Translations under genes and position numbers: made by a program
The notes under the pieces: model-generated
Seen by the model: the letters and a program-made list of their open reading frames with translations, nothing else
The model's database searches: none
Told to the model about the DNA's origin: nothing
Part shown: positions 10,046 through 19,006 of the stretch, in pieces
How positions within the stretch are numbered: the stretch's first letter is position 1
How the letters are laid out: every line of letters starts with the position of its first letter
From: an uncultured Mycoplasmatota bacterium
GTDB taxonomy: Bacteria > Bacillota_I > Bacilli_A > RF39 > UBA660
Assembly: GCA_947649365.1 (NCBI GenBank)
Contig: CANSRH010000004.1
Location: forward strand, 20,962-84,961
Direction: 5' to 3'
Length of the DNA: 64,000 nt

Positions 10046-11285
10046 GATGTCCTCCTATCTTTTGATTACGAGAAATTGCTGTAGAATCAGGAAGAAGACT
10101 AGAAGCTTTAAGCAAACTATTTTTTCCAAATTTTTCTTGAACTTCATCAATCGTTTTATGATAAATTTCTTTTTTTAATGTATCTTCATAAGATTCAAAA
10201 ATAGACAATTGTGTCCCTGATTTTTTACTTAAACGACTACAACAAATCGTAATTTTACGAATAGGAAGATTTTCATAAAAACGTTCAAGAAGAAAAAGAC
10301 AAGTATTAAAAATAATCGTATTATCTTGCGTAGGAACTTCTAATTTTGTGGTATGAAAAAATCCATCATTGATGGTTTTGGAATAACCAATTCCCAAACC
10401 AACACATAAACATTCATAATTACTAGCTCGCATGCGACTAGTCACTACATCCACCATTTCTTCTATAATAAGTTTTCCATTTTCTTTGTAATAATCTTTA
10501 AACAGAACTTGACTATGACTAAAAGATTTTTCTTGAGTAATGATTTTAAAATCACTTATTTTAGAAGTATCTATTCCATTGGCATGATTCCATAACTCCA
10601 AACCCATGACCCCAAATTTTTCTTTCAATTTATACTTATCGTACAAAGCTAAATCTTGAATAGAAAAAATACCTAAAGCATGCAATCGTTTTTCCAAATG
10701 ACTTCCAATTCCCCATAATTTTGACAAAGGAGAAATTGCCCATAATTTTGTTTTAATCTCTTTTTCTGTCCATTTAGAAATACAATTTGGCATATGTTTT
10801 GCCTCAATATCCATTGCAACTTTAGCTAATAACATATTAGGGCCAATTCCACAAGTAGCAGTAAGTCCTGTTTTTCTTTCAATGGTTTTTAGAATTTCTA
10901 GTGCAAGAGAATAATCATCCTTTTTGTATAATTTTAAATAAGGAGTAATATCTAAAAAGCATTCATCAATCGAATACACATGTAAATCTTCTTTAGAAAC
11001 ATAATCAAGATAAATACTAACCACACTTGCAGACTTTTCCATATAAAGTTTCATTCGAGGATTCACAATGGTATAGGGAATGGTTTTAGGAATTTCATAA
11101 AGGCGAGTTCGTCCCTTTATGCCTAAACTTTTTAAATAGGGAGTCACAGCGAGTGTAATCGCACCATTTCCTTGCTTTTTATTAGCAACTACCAAAGGAG
11201 TAGTAAAAGGGTCAAGCCCTCGTTCAATACATTCGCAAGACGCAAAAAAACTTTTTAAATCAATACATAAAAAATGCTTTTCCAT
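10038..11285 (-). CDS. uvrX: Y-family DNA polymerase, UvrX/YqjW-type (UmuC-like)
   Basis: A 415-residue translesion polymerase. The N-terminal catalytic block CIDLKSFFASCE holds the first metal-binding Asp, and SIDECFLD holds the second Asp-Glu pair. The helix-hairpin-helix (ISPLSKLWGIGSHLEKRLHA) and the little-finger domain follow. The C-terminal tail is longer than in DinB. The family inserts nucleotides opposite damaged bases. It is the first gene of an operon with yolD. A LexA box and a sigma-A-like promoter lie directly upstream, and GGAGG is 6-10 bases before the ATG. The symbol is used by similarity to the Bacillus pair and is tentative. Confidence 0.92.
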   Translation of the reverse strand: MEKHFLCIDLKSFFASCECIERGLDPFTTPLVVANKKQGNGAITLAVTPYLKSLGIKGRTRLYEIPKTIPYTIVNPRMKLYMEKSASVVSIYLDYVSKEDLHVYSIDECFLDITPYLKLYKKDDYSLALEILKTIERKTGLTATCGIGPNMLLAKVAMDIEAKHMPNCISKWTEKEIKTKLWAISPLSKLWGIGSHLEKRLHALGIFSIQDLALYDKYKLKEKFGVMGLELWNHANGIDTSKISDFKIITQEKSFSHSQVLFKDYYKENGKLIIEEMVDVVTSRMRASNYECLCVGLGIGYSKTINDGFFHTTKLEVPTQDNTIIFNTCLFLLERFYENLPIRKITICCSRLSKKSGTQLSIFESYEDTLKKEIYHKTIDEVQEKFGKNSLLKASSLLPDSTAISRNQKIGGHHE

Positions 11286-11295
11286 ATCCTTCCTC

Positions 11296-11309
11296 CGAAC
11301 AAACGTTTC
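11296..11309 (-). promoter_or_regulatory. LexA (DinR) SOS box
   Basis: The 14-mer CGAACAAACGTTTC on the + strand matches the Gram-positive SOS consensus CGAACRNRYGTTYC at every position. It lies between the promoter and the ribosome site of the Y-family polymerase gene, where bound LexA would block transcription. Confidence 0.88.
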
Positions 11310-11316
11310 TGTAAAA

Positions 11317-11344
11317 AGTATAGCAAAACAAAAGGAAAATGCAA
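11317..11344 (-). promoter_or_regulatory. Promoter of the uvrX-yolD operon
   Basis: Read on the minus strand: -35 TTGCAT (11344-11339), 16-base spacer, -10 TATACT (11322-11317). The transcript would start within or just before the SOS box. Confidence 0.65.
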
Positions 11345-11400
11345 CTGGTAAGATTTAACAAAAATATGATATACTTATTAAAGAGTAGGAGTTTGGAGTT

Positions 11401-13095
11401 ATGAAAACGAATGGATTTCAAGTACAAATTAGTCATGTATGTGAAGAAGTTTTAATTGGGAAAAAGAAGAAAAAAATTTTAAGCGAATTAACACTTAATG
11501 TAGAAAAAGGAGAGTTCATCGCTATTGTTGGTTGTTCTGGTGCTGGAAAAACAACTCTTATGAATATACTAAGTGGATACAACCAACCTAGTAAAGGAAA
11601 AGTCTACATAGAGGGATTAGATTTATTAAAAGAAGAAGAATATTTTAAAGGAAAAATCGCTTATGTACCGCAAGAAGAAATATTAGATCAAACCTTAACT
11701 TTACAAAAATCATTGGAATATTCTTTAAAATTGAGAATGAAAAATAAAACCAAAAAGGAAAGAATCGCAACAATCAATTATGTATTAAAAACATTGGAAC
11801 TCTCTCATGTTCGAAATACGCTCATAAAAAACTTAAGTGGAGGAGAAAAAAAGCGAGCTTCTATTGCAACAGAAATGTTAAGTGATCCCCATTTATTTCT
11901 ATTAGATGAACCAACTAGTGGACTAGATGCCAATATTGAGAAAAAAATTATGTTAAAATTAAGAGAAATAGCTGACACAGGAAAAACGATTATTATCACT
12001 GCTCATACTATATCCAATTTACATATATGTGACAAAGTTTTATTTATGGGTACAGAGGGAAGAATTTGTTACTTTGGCCCCTATCAAGATATCTTTAACT
12101 ATTTTCATGTTCAAGAATTCGTGAATATTTATGATATATTAAAAAATGATTCAAAAAACTGGTACAAAAAATATTTAGAATCTCAAAAAGAAATAGAAAT
12201 CGTTGCGGATACAAAAATAAAAAACAAAAAAAGAGTTGGTTTTTTTAGCCAAACAGCCACGTTAGTAAAACGATATGTTTCTTCTTTAAAAAATAATAAA
12301 TTTATGTTAGCTCTTCTTCTTGGACAAGCAGTATTAATGGCACTTTGTATTTGTGTAGCAACAGAAAAAGAAAGTATTTTAAATCCTGTTACAGCAGCCA
12401 TGATGTGTATTGCGTTTACCCTAGCTTCTATTTGGTTGGGACTTTTTAACACCATTCAAGAAATTGTGAAAGAAAGAGATATGTTAAAAAAAGAATACAT
12501 GAGTGGACTCAATTTTGCTTCCTATATTGTTTCCAAAATTATTGTTGTTGCTGTTCTTTGTTTATACCAATCCATTGTTTGTGTAACCATTGTTTATTTC
12601 CATCTCGATCCACGACCTCAAGATGTACTATTTACAAATACTTTATTAGATTTCATTATTAACTTCTTCTTAATCACATTTTCAACAAGTAGTATAGGCT
12701 TATTAATCTCTTCTTTAGTAAAAGAAACCAAAACAACGCTTATTCTATCGCCACTTTATATGATGGTACAAATGCTTTTTTCAGGAATGTTTGTTCCTTT
12801 TGTAAATGTAACTAGAAAGATTTCCTATTTTACTTCAGGAAGATGGGGATATGAAAGCTTTGGAACCATTAGTAACATAACAAAATATGGAGTACTAGAG
12901 CCAAGCGAAAGCTTCTTTCAGTTTAATAATTTGCATCTTTTAAGTATTTGGACAATTATGATAATCGTTTCTTTATTGTTTTTAATTTTAAGTGTTTGTT
13001 CTATTCGTATTACAATATTAAATAAAAAGAATTATGGCCTTGTTTTATTAGAAGAAAAATCAAAAGTAAAAAGAAAAAAAATTTATAGAAAGTAG
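11401..13095 (+). CDS. ABCG-like half transporter (ATPase fused to ABC-2 permease)
   Basis: 564 residues in the order ATPase then membrane domain. The ATPase has Walker A GCSGAGKT, the ABCG-style signature NLSGGEKKRASIATEML, and Walker B LFLLDEPTSGLDA. The region from about residue 290 has six hydrophobic helices, with the ABC-2 coupling region (EIVKERDMLKKEY) as in eukaryotic ABCG/White proteins. It probably acts as a homodimeric exporter; the cargo is unknown. A TATACT -10 box and GGAG site precede the ATG. The ACT-domain gene follows after 9 bases, so they are likely co-transcribed. Confidence 0.9.
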   Translation: MKTNGFQVQISHVCEEVLIGKKKKKILSELTLNVEKGEFIAIVGCSGAGKTTLMNILSGYNQPSKGKVYIEGLDLLKEEEYFKGKIAYVPQEEILDQTLTLQKSLEYSLKLRMKNKTKKERIATINYVLKTLELSHVRNTLIKNLSGGEKKRASIATEMLSDPHLFLLDEPTSGLDANIEKKIMLKLREIADTGKTIIITAHTISNLHICDKVLFMGTEGRICYFGPYQDIFNYFHVQEFVNIYDILKNDSKNWYKKYLESQKEIEIVADTKIKNKKRVGFFSQTATLVKRYVSSLKNNKFMLALLLGQAVLMALCICVATEKESILNPVTAAMMCIAFTLASIWLGLFNTIQEIVKERDMLKKEYMSGLNFASYIVSKIIVVAVLCLYQSIVCVTIVYFHLDPRPQDVLFTNTLLDFIINFFLITFSTSSIGLLISSLVKETKTTLILSPLYMMVQMLFSGMFVPFVNVTRKISYFTSGRWGYESFGTISNITKYGVLEPSESFFQFNNLHLLSIWTIMIIVSLLFLILSVCSIRITILNKKNYGLVLLEEKSKVKRKKIYRK

Positions 13096-13104
13096 GAATG
13101 AAAA

Positions 13105-13470
13105 ATGACAATAAAAATAATAGAAGAAGAATTTTCTGTTTGTAAAGTAACGGATAGAAGAGAACTAAATTTAGATGCTAAATATGTATTCTTAGGAAAA
13201 ACAGACGAAGAAATCTCTTGTGTTTGTGACACAAAAAATATTCCCCAAAAATATACCGATTTAGAACAAGGGTGGAAAATGTTAAAAATAGAGGGCATAC
13301 TTGATTTTTCACTGATTGGTATTTTATCCAAAATTTCTACTATTTTAGCAGAAGAAAATATAGGAATATTTGTTGTTTCTACTTACAATACAGACTATAT
13401 TTTAATAAAAAAAGAAAACTTAGAAAAAGCGGTAAAGGCATTAAAACAAGCCAAATATAAAATTGTATGA
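13105..13470 (+). CDS. ACT-domain protein
   Basis: 121 residues. The C-terminal half (LKIEGILDFSLIGILSKIS followed by ILAEENIGIFVVSTYNTDYILI) is a clear ACT fold of the small ACT/CASTOR-like group that binds amino acids or other small ligands. The N-terminal part is a second, less conserved lobe. There is no enzyme domain, so it is probably a stand-alone sensor or regulator. It sits between an exporter and a DMT permease with short gaps, which suggests an operon concerned with small-molecule export. Confidence 0.8.
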   Translation: MTIKIIEEEFSVCKVTDRRELNLDAKYVFLGKTDEEISCVCDTKNIPQKYTDLEQGWKMLKIEGILDFSLIGILSKISTILAEENIGIFVVSTYNTDYILIKKENLEKAVKALKQAKYKIV

Positions 13471-13498
13471 TACAATAAATAAAAAAATAGGTGATCTT

Positions 13499-14380
13499 AT
13501 GAAAGGGAAAAATGCAGCATTCTCATGGAGTATTATTCATTCCATTGGAGATACATTAGAAGAAAAAATATTACTTACATTTAATGAAGCAAAGTACTTG
13601 TTTTGGTTAAATATCGTCATTGGCATTTTTGTTGGTATATTTTCACTATTTAATACAATTGAAATGTCCTTCCTTTCTTTTTTGGTAACTACTTTGTATG
13701 CATTATCTATGGCAGGTGGAGATTTTTGTTATGCAAAAGCCATTCAAACATTACCCATTGGACTTGCCAACTTAATTGATTCAGGAAGTTTATTTTTAAT
13801 TCTTCTTTGTGATATTTTTTTAGGGTACATCAAGCCAAAACCCATTTTTTTACTTTTATTTGTCATCTTTTTCATCGCCATCTATGTTTTTTCTTATGAA
13901 ACCAATAAAATGAAAAAGGAAATCAAAAACAAAAAAATAGATTTAAAAAATATTTTTATATTAATTACATCTACTATCTTTTATGCATCAGAACCTTATT
14001 TTTTAAAACTAGCTACCAGTAAAGGTGGAAATGAATATGGAATCAATTTCATATTTTATTTAGTATCTATTCCTATTTATTATGCATTACTTCATCATGA
14101 AAAGAAAAAATACCAAATAAAAAAATTAGAAAAACAAGAGCAAAAACTATTTTTTCGCTATATTTTCCTATTAGGAGGAATTTATTCCATCACCACCATT
14201 TTAAGTACGATTGCTTATGCAAACGGAACACCAATTATCATTACTCTAATTATGAAATTACAACTTTTCCTAGTTGTAATTATTTCAGTGATTCGTAAAA
14301 CAGATAAAATGAACTGGAAAAAAGTAGTCTCTTTATTAGTAGGAATACTTTGCATTATAATTATGACATTTATAAGTTAG
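13499..14380 (+). CDS. EamA/DMT-superfamily permease
   Basis: A membrane protein of ~293 residues with about ten hydrophobic helices in two halves, and the ALSMAGGDFCYAKAIQTLPIG block typical of drug/metabolite transporters. I place the start at the ATG at 13499, preceded by AGGTGA at a 5-base gap; an earlier in-frame ATG at 13463 lies inside the ACT gene and lacks a ribosome site. The substrate is unknown. Confidence 0.82.
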   Translation: MKGKNAAFSWSIIHSIGDTLEEKILLTFNEAKYLFWLNIVIGIFVGIFSLFNTIEMSFLSFLVTTLYALSMAGGDFCYAKAIQTLPIGLANLIDSGSLFLILLCDIFLGYIKPKPIFLLLFVIFFIAIYVFSYETNKMKKEIKNKKIDLKNIFILITSTIFYASEPYFLKLATSKGGNEYGINFIFYLVSIPIYYALLHHEKKKYQIKKLEKQEQKLFFRYIFLLGGIYSITTILSTIAYANGTPIIITLIMKLQLFLVVIISVIRKTDKMNWKKVVSLLVGILCIIIMTFIS

Positions 14381-14393
14381 AAAGAAGGAAAAA

Positions 14394-14705
14394 ATGGAAA
14401 AAATTTGTGTTGAAGGAATAGAATTTTCCAAAAATGTATATGAAAGAAACTTAAATGTTTTTAGAGAAGGACTTGCTCATTCAAGTTTATCTTGTGAAAA
14501 AGTATTTGAAGAATTATTAGATATTGAAGAAAAAGATAAAGAGAGTATAGTATTAAAGGATTTAGATAATAAAATTGATATTATTTTATCCTATACATGT
14601 CCTTATAAATATTTACCAAGAGAAATATTTTTAGAAGGAGTAGATCAATCTACAGTAGATAATTCAACTGAATACTTTTTAGATAAAATAGAAGAGTTTA
14701 AATGA
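14394..14705 (+). CDS. Hypothetical acidic protein (103 aa)
   Basis: An unrecognised small soluble protein, rich in Glu, Asp and Lys. AGAAGGAAAAA precedes the ATG, and the gene follows the permease after 13 bases. It marks the beginning of a more A/T-rich accessory patch. Confidence 0.6.
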   Translation: MEKICVEGIEFSKNVYERNLNVFREGLAHSSLSCEKVFEELLDIEEKDKESIVLKDLDNKIDIILSYTCPYKYLPREIFLEGVDQSTVDNSTEYFLDKIEEFK

Positions 14706-14841
14706 GTGGATTCTAAAAAAGTTATTATAAATTATATATAAATAAAGAGAAAAAGTATATTTTAATTAATTTAGAACCTTAAAATTATCAAAAAGTTTTT
14801 TTCGTAAGTGCGAAAAGTATTGGTGGTGCAACTCTGAGACT

Positions 14842-14868
14842 CAAAAATCCTTAAATTTAAGGTTTTTG
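14842..14868. repeat. Near-perfect inverted repeat in a gene-free stretch
   Basis: CAAAAA-T-CCTTAAA pairs with TTTAAGG-TTTTTG (one bulged base). It lies in the 287-base gap 14706-14992, which holds no convincing gene. As RNA it would form a 13-bp hairpin ending in T5 on either strand, so it may be a bidirectional terminator. A TATAAT-like box follows near 14900. Confidence 0.6.
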
Positions 14869-14992
14869 AAATTTTGTGGTGCATATCTTGTTGTAGTATA
14901 ATTTTTAACTTTTTTATGTATTTATAGGAATTATACATGATTTAAGTTATAATTTAATTAGGTATTTTTATAATATATTCGGGAGGTGAATT

Positions 14993-16015
14993 ATGCAAAC
15001 TTTACAGATAAGAAATTCAACAGCAGAATTTTTAATTTTTACAAAGCAAAATAAAGAAAGAACAATAGAAGTTATAGTAGATGATGAATCAGTATGGCTT
15101 AGCCAAAAATTAATTGCTGAGCTTTTTGATACAACTAGAAATAATGTTACAATGCATTTAAACAATATTTTAGAACACGAATTAGATAGAAATTCAGTAT
15201 GTAAGGATTTCTTACATACTGCCGAAGATGGAAAGAATTATAAGACTAAATACTATAATTTGGATGCCATTATTTCAGTTGGTTTTAAAGTTAATAGTAA
15301 AAGAGCAATAGAATTTAGATTGTGGGCAATTAATGTATTAAAACAATATTCTGTTAAAGGATATGTTTTAGATAAAGAAAGACTTAAAAATGGAACTTTT
15401 TTAAATGAAAGTTATTTTGATGAATTACTTCAAGAGATTAGAGAAATTAGAATAAGTGAAAGAAATTTTTATCAAAAAATTACTGATATTTATGCTACTA
15501 GTTTAGATTATAATGTAACTTCTCCTACAACAAAAGAATTTTTTAAAACCGTTCAAAATAAAATGCATTATGCCACACATGGTAATACTGCTGCAGAAGT
15601 TATAGTAGAAAGAGCAAATCATAAAGAAGAACATATGGGACTTACGACTTGGAAAAATTCTCCAAATGGTAAAATAATGGCAACTGATGTTGTTGTTGCA
15701 AAAAATTATTTGACAAAAGATGAACTTAAGTCTTTAGAAAGAATTGTTACAATGTATTTGGATTATGCAGAAGATCAAGCTGAAAGGCATATTCTGATGA
15801 CAATGGAAGATTGGAAAAAAAGATTAGATGTATTTTTACAATTCAATGAAAGAGAAGTATTAGATAATCCAGGTAAAGTTTCTCATAAAATTGCTGAAAG
15901 TTTTGCTTTATCAGAGTTTGAAAAATACAGAATAATACAAGATAAATTATTCGAATCGGATTTTGATAAGTTTATGATTGAAGTAAAAAATGAAAATATT
16001 GAGGAGAAAAGTTAA
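14993..16015 (+). CDS. RhuM-family protein
   Basis: 340 residues. The N-terminal block with SVWLSQKLIAELFDTTRNNV and ISVGFKVNSKRAIEFRLWA is diagnostic of RhuM (virulence/accessory RhuM family), a DNA-associated protein usually found on islands near restriction-modification, Fic or toxin genes. The exact activity is not established. GGGAGGTG precedes the ATG. The TAA overlaps the ATG of the broken hydrolase gene by one base (TAATG). The flanks hold a hydrolase with a stop and a Fic remnant, which supports an acquired, decaying island. Confidence 0.9.
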   Translation: MQTLQIRNSTAEFLIFTKQNKERTIEVIVDDESVWLSQKLIAELFDTTRNNVTMHLNNILEHELDRNSVCKDFLHTAEDGKNYKTKYYNLDAIISVGFKVNSKRAIEFRLWAINVLKQYSVKGYVLDKERLKNGTFLNESYFDELLQEIREIRISERNFYQKITDIYATSLDYNVTSPTTKEFFKTVQNKMHYATHGNTAAEVIVERANHKEEHMGLTTWKNSPNGKIMATDVVVAKNYLTKDELKSLERIVTMYLDYAEDQAERHILMTMEDWKKRLDVFLQFNEREVLDNPGKVSHKIAESFALSEFEKYRIIQDKLFESDFDKFMIEVKNENIEEKS

Positions 16016-16881
16016 TGGGAAATATAGAATTTATTAATAATGTATGTACGGAAGATGGTTTAAAGTTACCTATGGTTCACTTTGAAAGTAGGAAAAAAGA
16101 TATATGTGTTATTTGTATTCATGGTATGTGTGGAACAATAATTGATAACTATTAAGCTACGGTGTGGGGAAAACTTTTAGTAGAAAAAAATATTGGATTT
16201 ATCTATGAACATAATAGAGGTCACTCTATTGAAAACGATATTGTTATGAAAGATGGATCATTTAAAAGATGTGGCTGTATGTATGAAATATTTGATGATT
16301 GTGTTTATGATATAGATTTAGCGATACAAACTGCAAAAGATAAAGGATATAAAAAAATTATTTTATTAGGACACAGTTATGGATGTAATAAAGTAATTTA
16401 CTATTATTATAAAAAACATCCAAATATTTTAGGAATAATACTTGCAAGTGCCCCTGACATGATTGGATCGCATTTTGCACAATCAGATGATTATAAAGAA
16501 TTACTTAAAGAGGCAAAAGAAAATATAGATAATAATGAACCAGAAAAATTACTTCACAAAATGATTGAAGATTACATGTATATGAGTTCTAAGACTTATT
16601 ATAATTGGTATAATGACAATTCAGAGCTAAATAATCTACCTGTTATTTCAAATCCAGAACGTTGGAATCAATTTGAAACAATCGATGTTCCAATTCTTAC
16701 TTTTTCAGGATCTAAAGAAGAAGATTATTATTTACATTTAGATTTATTAAAAGATAAAGCGATAAGATGTAAAAATTTTGAATACAAAATAATAGAAAAT
16801 ACAGAACATACCTATAAAAATAAAGAAACAGAAATTGGTAATTTAATTTTAAATTGGATTAAAAAATTAGAAATTGACTAA
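16015..16881 (+). pseudogene. Alpha/beta hydrolase interrupted by one in-frame stop
   Basis: From the ATG at 16015 the frame encodes an oxyanion-loop motif (VICIHGMCGT), then meets TAA at 16153-16155 (residue 47). It continues in the same frame for 242 more residues to 16881, including the nucleophile elbow LLGHSYGCNK (Ser) and a C-terminal ENTEHTYKN with the likely catalytic His. All catalytic pieces are present in one frame, so a single nonsense change separates them. A GTG at 16162 could restart translation but would lose the oxyanion loop and has no ribosome site. It is probably a recent pseudogene; a base-calling error or read-through are alternatives. Confidence 0.82.
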
Positions 16882-17069
16882 GAATCATTCTCAGCTGGAA
16901 ATGGAAGAACGGGTAGAATGCTTTTAAATAGAAATTTATTAATGATAATAATGAGGAAGAATTTGCTATGTGGTTACTAGAAAATTCAAATCAAACCCTA
17001 ACTTTATGGGAGGCTGAATTGCATAGTTATGAAAATTTAAAAAGAAGAGATTCATCAACATTTTTTTAA
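16882..17069 (+). pseudogene. Fic-domain protein remnant
   Basis: Directly after the hydrolase stop the sequence encodes SFSAGNGRTGRMLLN, the Fic core motif HPFxxGNGRTGR without its His-Pro. A frameshift near 16945 leads into a second frame reading EFAMWLLENSNQTLTLWEAE to a stop at 17067-17069. There is no start codon and no full domain. This is the decayed 3' part of a Fic (AMP-transferase) gene, in keeping with the RhuM neighbour. Confidence 0.65.
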
Positions 17070-17145
17070 AAGAAAATAGAAACAGTAATTTATAATTATT
17101 TTATTCTTAAAGAATAAAATAGTAAAAAGAAGTCAGGAGTGACAT

Positions 17146-18033
17146 ATGAAACAAGAATTAGAACAATTACAAGTAGGAGAAGTTTTTGAAAATAAGAATA
17201 TCAAAGACTTAACAACTTTTAAATTAAGTGCCAAAGCAGACTTTTTAGTCTTACCAGAAAGTATAGAGAAGTTAATTAAATTATTGCAGTTTTTAAAGGA
17301 AAAAAGAATAAAACACAAAGTTATTGGGAAAGGTTCCAATTTGATTTTTATTGGAGATTACAAAGGAGTTTTAATAAGACTAGATAAATTCTCTGAATTG
17401 AAAATAGAAGAGAATAAAATAATCGTTGGAGCAGGATACTCCCTCATGAAACTTGCTTTAGAACTTTCAAAACTAGGGTATACAGGAATGGAATGGGCAA
17501 CAGGAATACCAGGGACAGTTGGAGGCTCTCTTGTAAACAATGCAGGAGCATACCTTTCGGATATGGAGAAAGTAGTAACGAAAGCCAAAATCTTAACTCC
17601 AGATTACAGAGTAGTAGAATACACAAACGAAGACATAGCTTTTCAATATCGTAGTTCAGGATTGCAATATAAAAATGATTATATTTGTTTAGAAGTAGAG
17701 TTTACTTTAGAAAAAGGGAATATTGCAGAAATTGAAGAAACAATCAAAAAAAGAAGAGAAAAAAGAATAAACGATCAACCGCTAGAATTTCCATCAGCAG
17801 GAAGCGTTTTTAGAAATCCTAAAACGACTTCTGCCTGGAAATTGATTGAATCTTTGGGATTAAAAGGGAAACATATTGGAGATGCAGAGGTAAGTCTTAA
17901 ACATGCCAATTTCATTATTAACAAAGGAAACGCAACAGGAAATGACATAAAAAAACTGATTTTAGAAATCAAAGAAAAAGTAAAAAAGGAATACAATATT
18001 GATTTAATATGTGAACAAGAATTTGTAGAATAA
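17146..18033 (+). CDS. murB: UDP-N-acetylenolpyruvoylglucosamine reductase
   Basis: 295 residues. The FAD-binding GKGSNLIF, the ATGIPGTVGGSLVNNAGAY block, YRSSGL, and the C-terminal SAGSVFRNP with the catalytic Ser and a Glu near the end (EQEF) are all present. MurB reduces UDP-GlcNAc-enolpyruvate to UDP-MurNAc with NADPH, the second committed step of peptidoglycan synthesis. CAGGAG precedes the ATG. It is monocistronic here: a terminator overlaps its stop codon. murC and murD are elsewhere in the window, so the mur genes are dispersed. Confidence 0.96.
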   Translation: MKQELEQLQVGEVFENKNIKDLTTFKLSAKADFLVLPESIEKLIKLLQFLKEKRIKHKVIGKGSNLIFIGDYKGVLIRLDKFSELKIEENKIIVGAGYSLMKLALELSKLGYTGMEWATGIPGTVGGSLVNNAGAYLSDMEKVVTKAKILTPDYRVVEYTNEDIAFQYRSSGLQYKNDYICLEVEFTLEKGNIAEIEETIKKRREKRINDQPLEFPSAGSVFRNPKTTSAWKLIESLGLKGKHIGDAEVSLKHANFIINKGNATGNDIKKLILEIKEKVKKEYNIDLICEQEFVE

Positions 18034-18048
18034 TTCTTGTTTTTCTTT
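18015..18048 (+). terminator. Terminator overlapping the murB stop
   Basis: ACAAGAAT (18015-18022) pairs perfectly with ATTCTTGT (18033-18040) across a 10-base loop, followed by TTTTCTTTTT. Confidence 0.8.
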
Positions 18049-18051
18049 TTA

Positions 18052-18081
18052 TTGACAAAGCCATCGGGGGAGGGGTACAAT
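18052..18081 (+). promoter_or_regulatory. Promoter with interrupted poly-G spacer (lipoprotein locus 1)
   Basis: Consensus -35 TTGACA (18052-18057), 18-base spacer ending in GGGGGAGGGG, -10 TACAAT (18076-18081). The same arrangement recurs before the paralogous locus at 20361, including a TTGAAAGGAAAA leader. The G-rich spacer is unusual in this A/T-rich DNA and suggests spacer-length variation; the central A should lower the slippage rate. Confidence 0.75.
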
Positions 18082-18103
18082 ACTACATGTTTGAAAGGAA
18101 AAG

Positions 18104-19006
18104 ATGATAGAAATGTTTATCAAAAATAAAAGAAAAGCAAGATATATAGGTGCCTTAACAATTGCTACAGTATTATCTTTTATGGGATGTAGAAAAGAAG
18201 AAATAAAAGTAGAAAAGACTGCTGAAGAAAATATTGAAGAAGTAATTTCACAAGAAAAAGAGAAAACTTTTTTGCTATCTTCTTGTCAAGTTATTGTAGA
18301 AAATTTTCCTGATGGAAGTGTAAAACATCATTTTATTACCACTGAGGATTGGGAAATGTATGATATAGTTAGAATAGAAAAAGAAACATATACAGAATCT
18401 AAATATGAATATAAAGCCATCACAGATGAAAATTTAGTCTTTTCTGATTTAATAATTCGCTATAATGAAAGTTATCAAAAATACGAAAAAATTCCTGAAA
18501 CCGATGGAAAGTATATTTTTGATTACAATATTCCTTATTTTAAAATGGATGTAAGAAATATAAAATTGCCAGAAGGCTATGTTTTGTTTTATCACTATAA
18601 TGTAAAAGAATTTAGGGAATTAGAAGAAAAATTGGATGCTTCTCTTTACAATCAAAAGGAAAAAGATGAATATTATACAAACGCTTTGTTACTAATCAAA
18701 ATATTTGATGAATACATGTGTATTGATTGCTCAGGTCTTTCTGGTTCTAAAGAATGGATTTGTGAGAGCACTGACCCATATGATGAAAAAAAATTAGAAA
18801 AATTTATTTATCTTCCAATCGTAGGAAATAATACTTTTAATTTAAAGGTGCGAGAAGCAAAAGGAGAAGATGCGGTATTTAACGTTTTTGAAAAATCATA
18901 CGCATATGAAACCACTTCACTTGATCAAACAATACGTAATGATTTAAGAGGAAGTATAAGTAAAATTCAACTATTATCTAATTATTTAAGTTATGAACAA
19001 TGGTAA
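18104..19006 (+). CDS. Lipoprotein, N-terminal part of a probably split gene
   Basis: 300 residues with a basic N-terminus, a hydrophobic segment and a lipobox LSFMGC (Cys about residue 29), so it is exported and lipid-anchored. The domain after the linker is unrecognised. It stops at 19004-19006, 14 bases into the next frame. The downstream protein continues with sequence that aligns with the middle and C-terminal parts of the full-length paralogue at 20418. I infer that the two frames were one gene and that a one-base change near 18990-19005 split them. Its promoter has a G-rich spacer. Confidence 0.75.
   Translation: MIEMFIKNKRKARYIGALTIATVLSFMGCRKEEIKVEKTAEENIEEVISQEKEKTFLLSSCQVIVENFPDGSVKHHFITTEDWEMYDIVRIEKETYTESKYEYKAITDENLVFSDLIIRYNESYQKYEKIPETDGKYIFDYNIPYFKMDVRNIKLPEGYVLFYHYNVKEFRELEEKLDASLYNQKEKDEYYTNALLLIKIFDEYMCIDCSGLSGSKEWICESTDPYDEKKLEKFIYLPIVGNNTFNLKVREAKGEDAVFNVFEKSYAYETTSLDQTIRNDLRGSISKIQLLSNYLSYEQW

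Noticed and set aside
16162..16881. Hydrolase as an intact gene starting at GTG 16162
   Set aside because: That start loses the oxyanion HGM motif, lacks a ribosome site, and the upstream 46 codons are in the same frame with family motifs.
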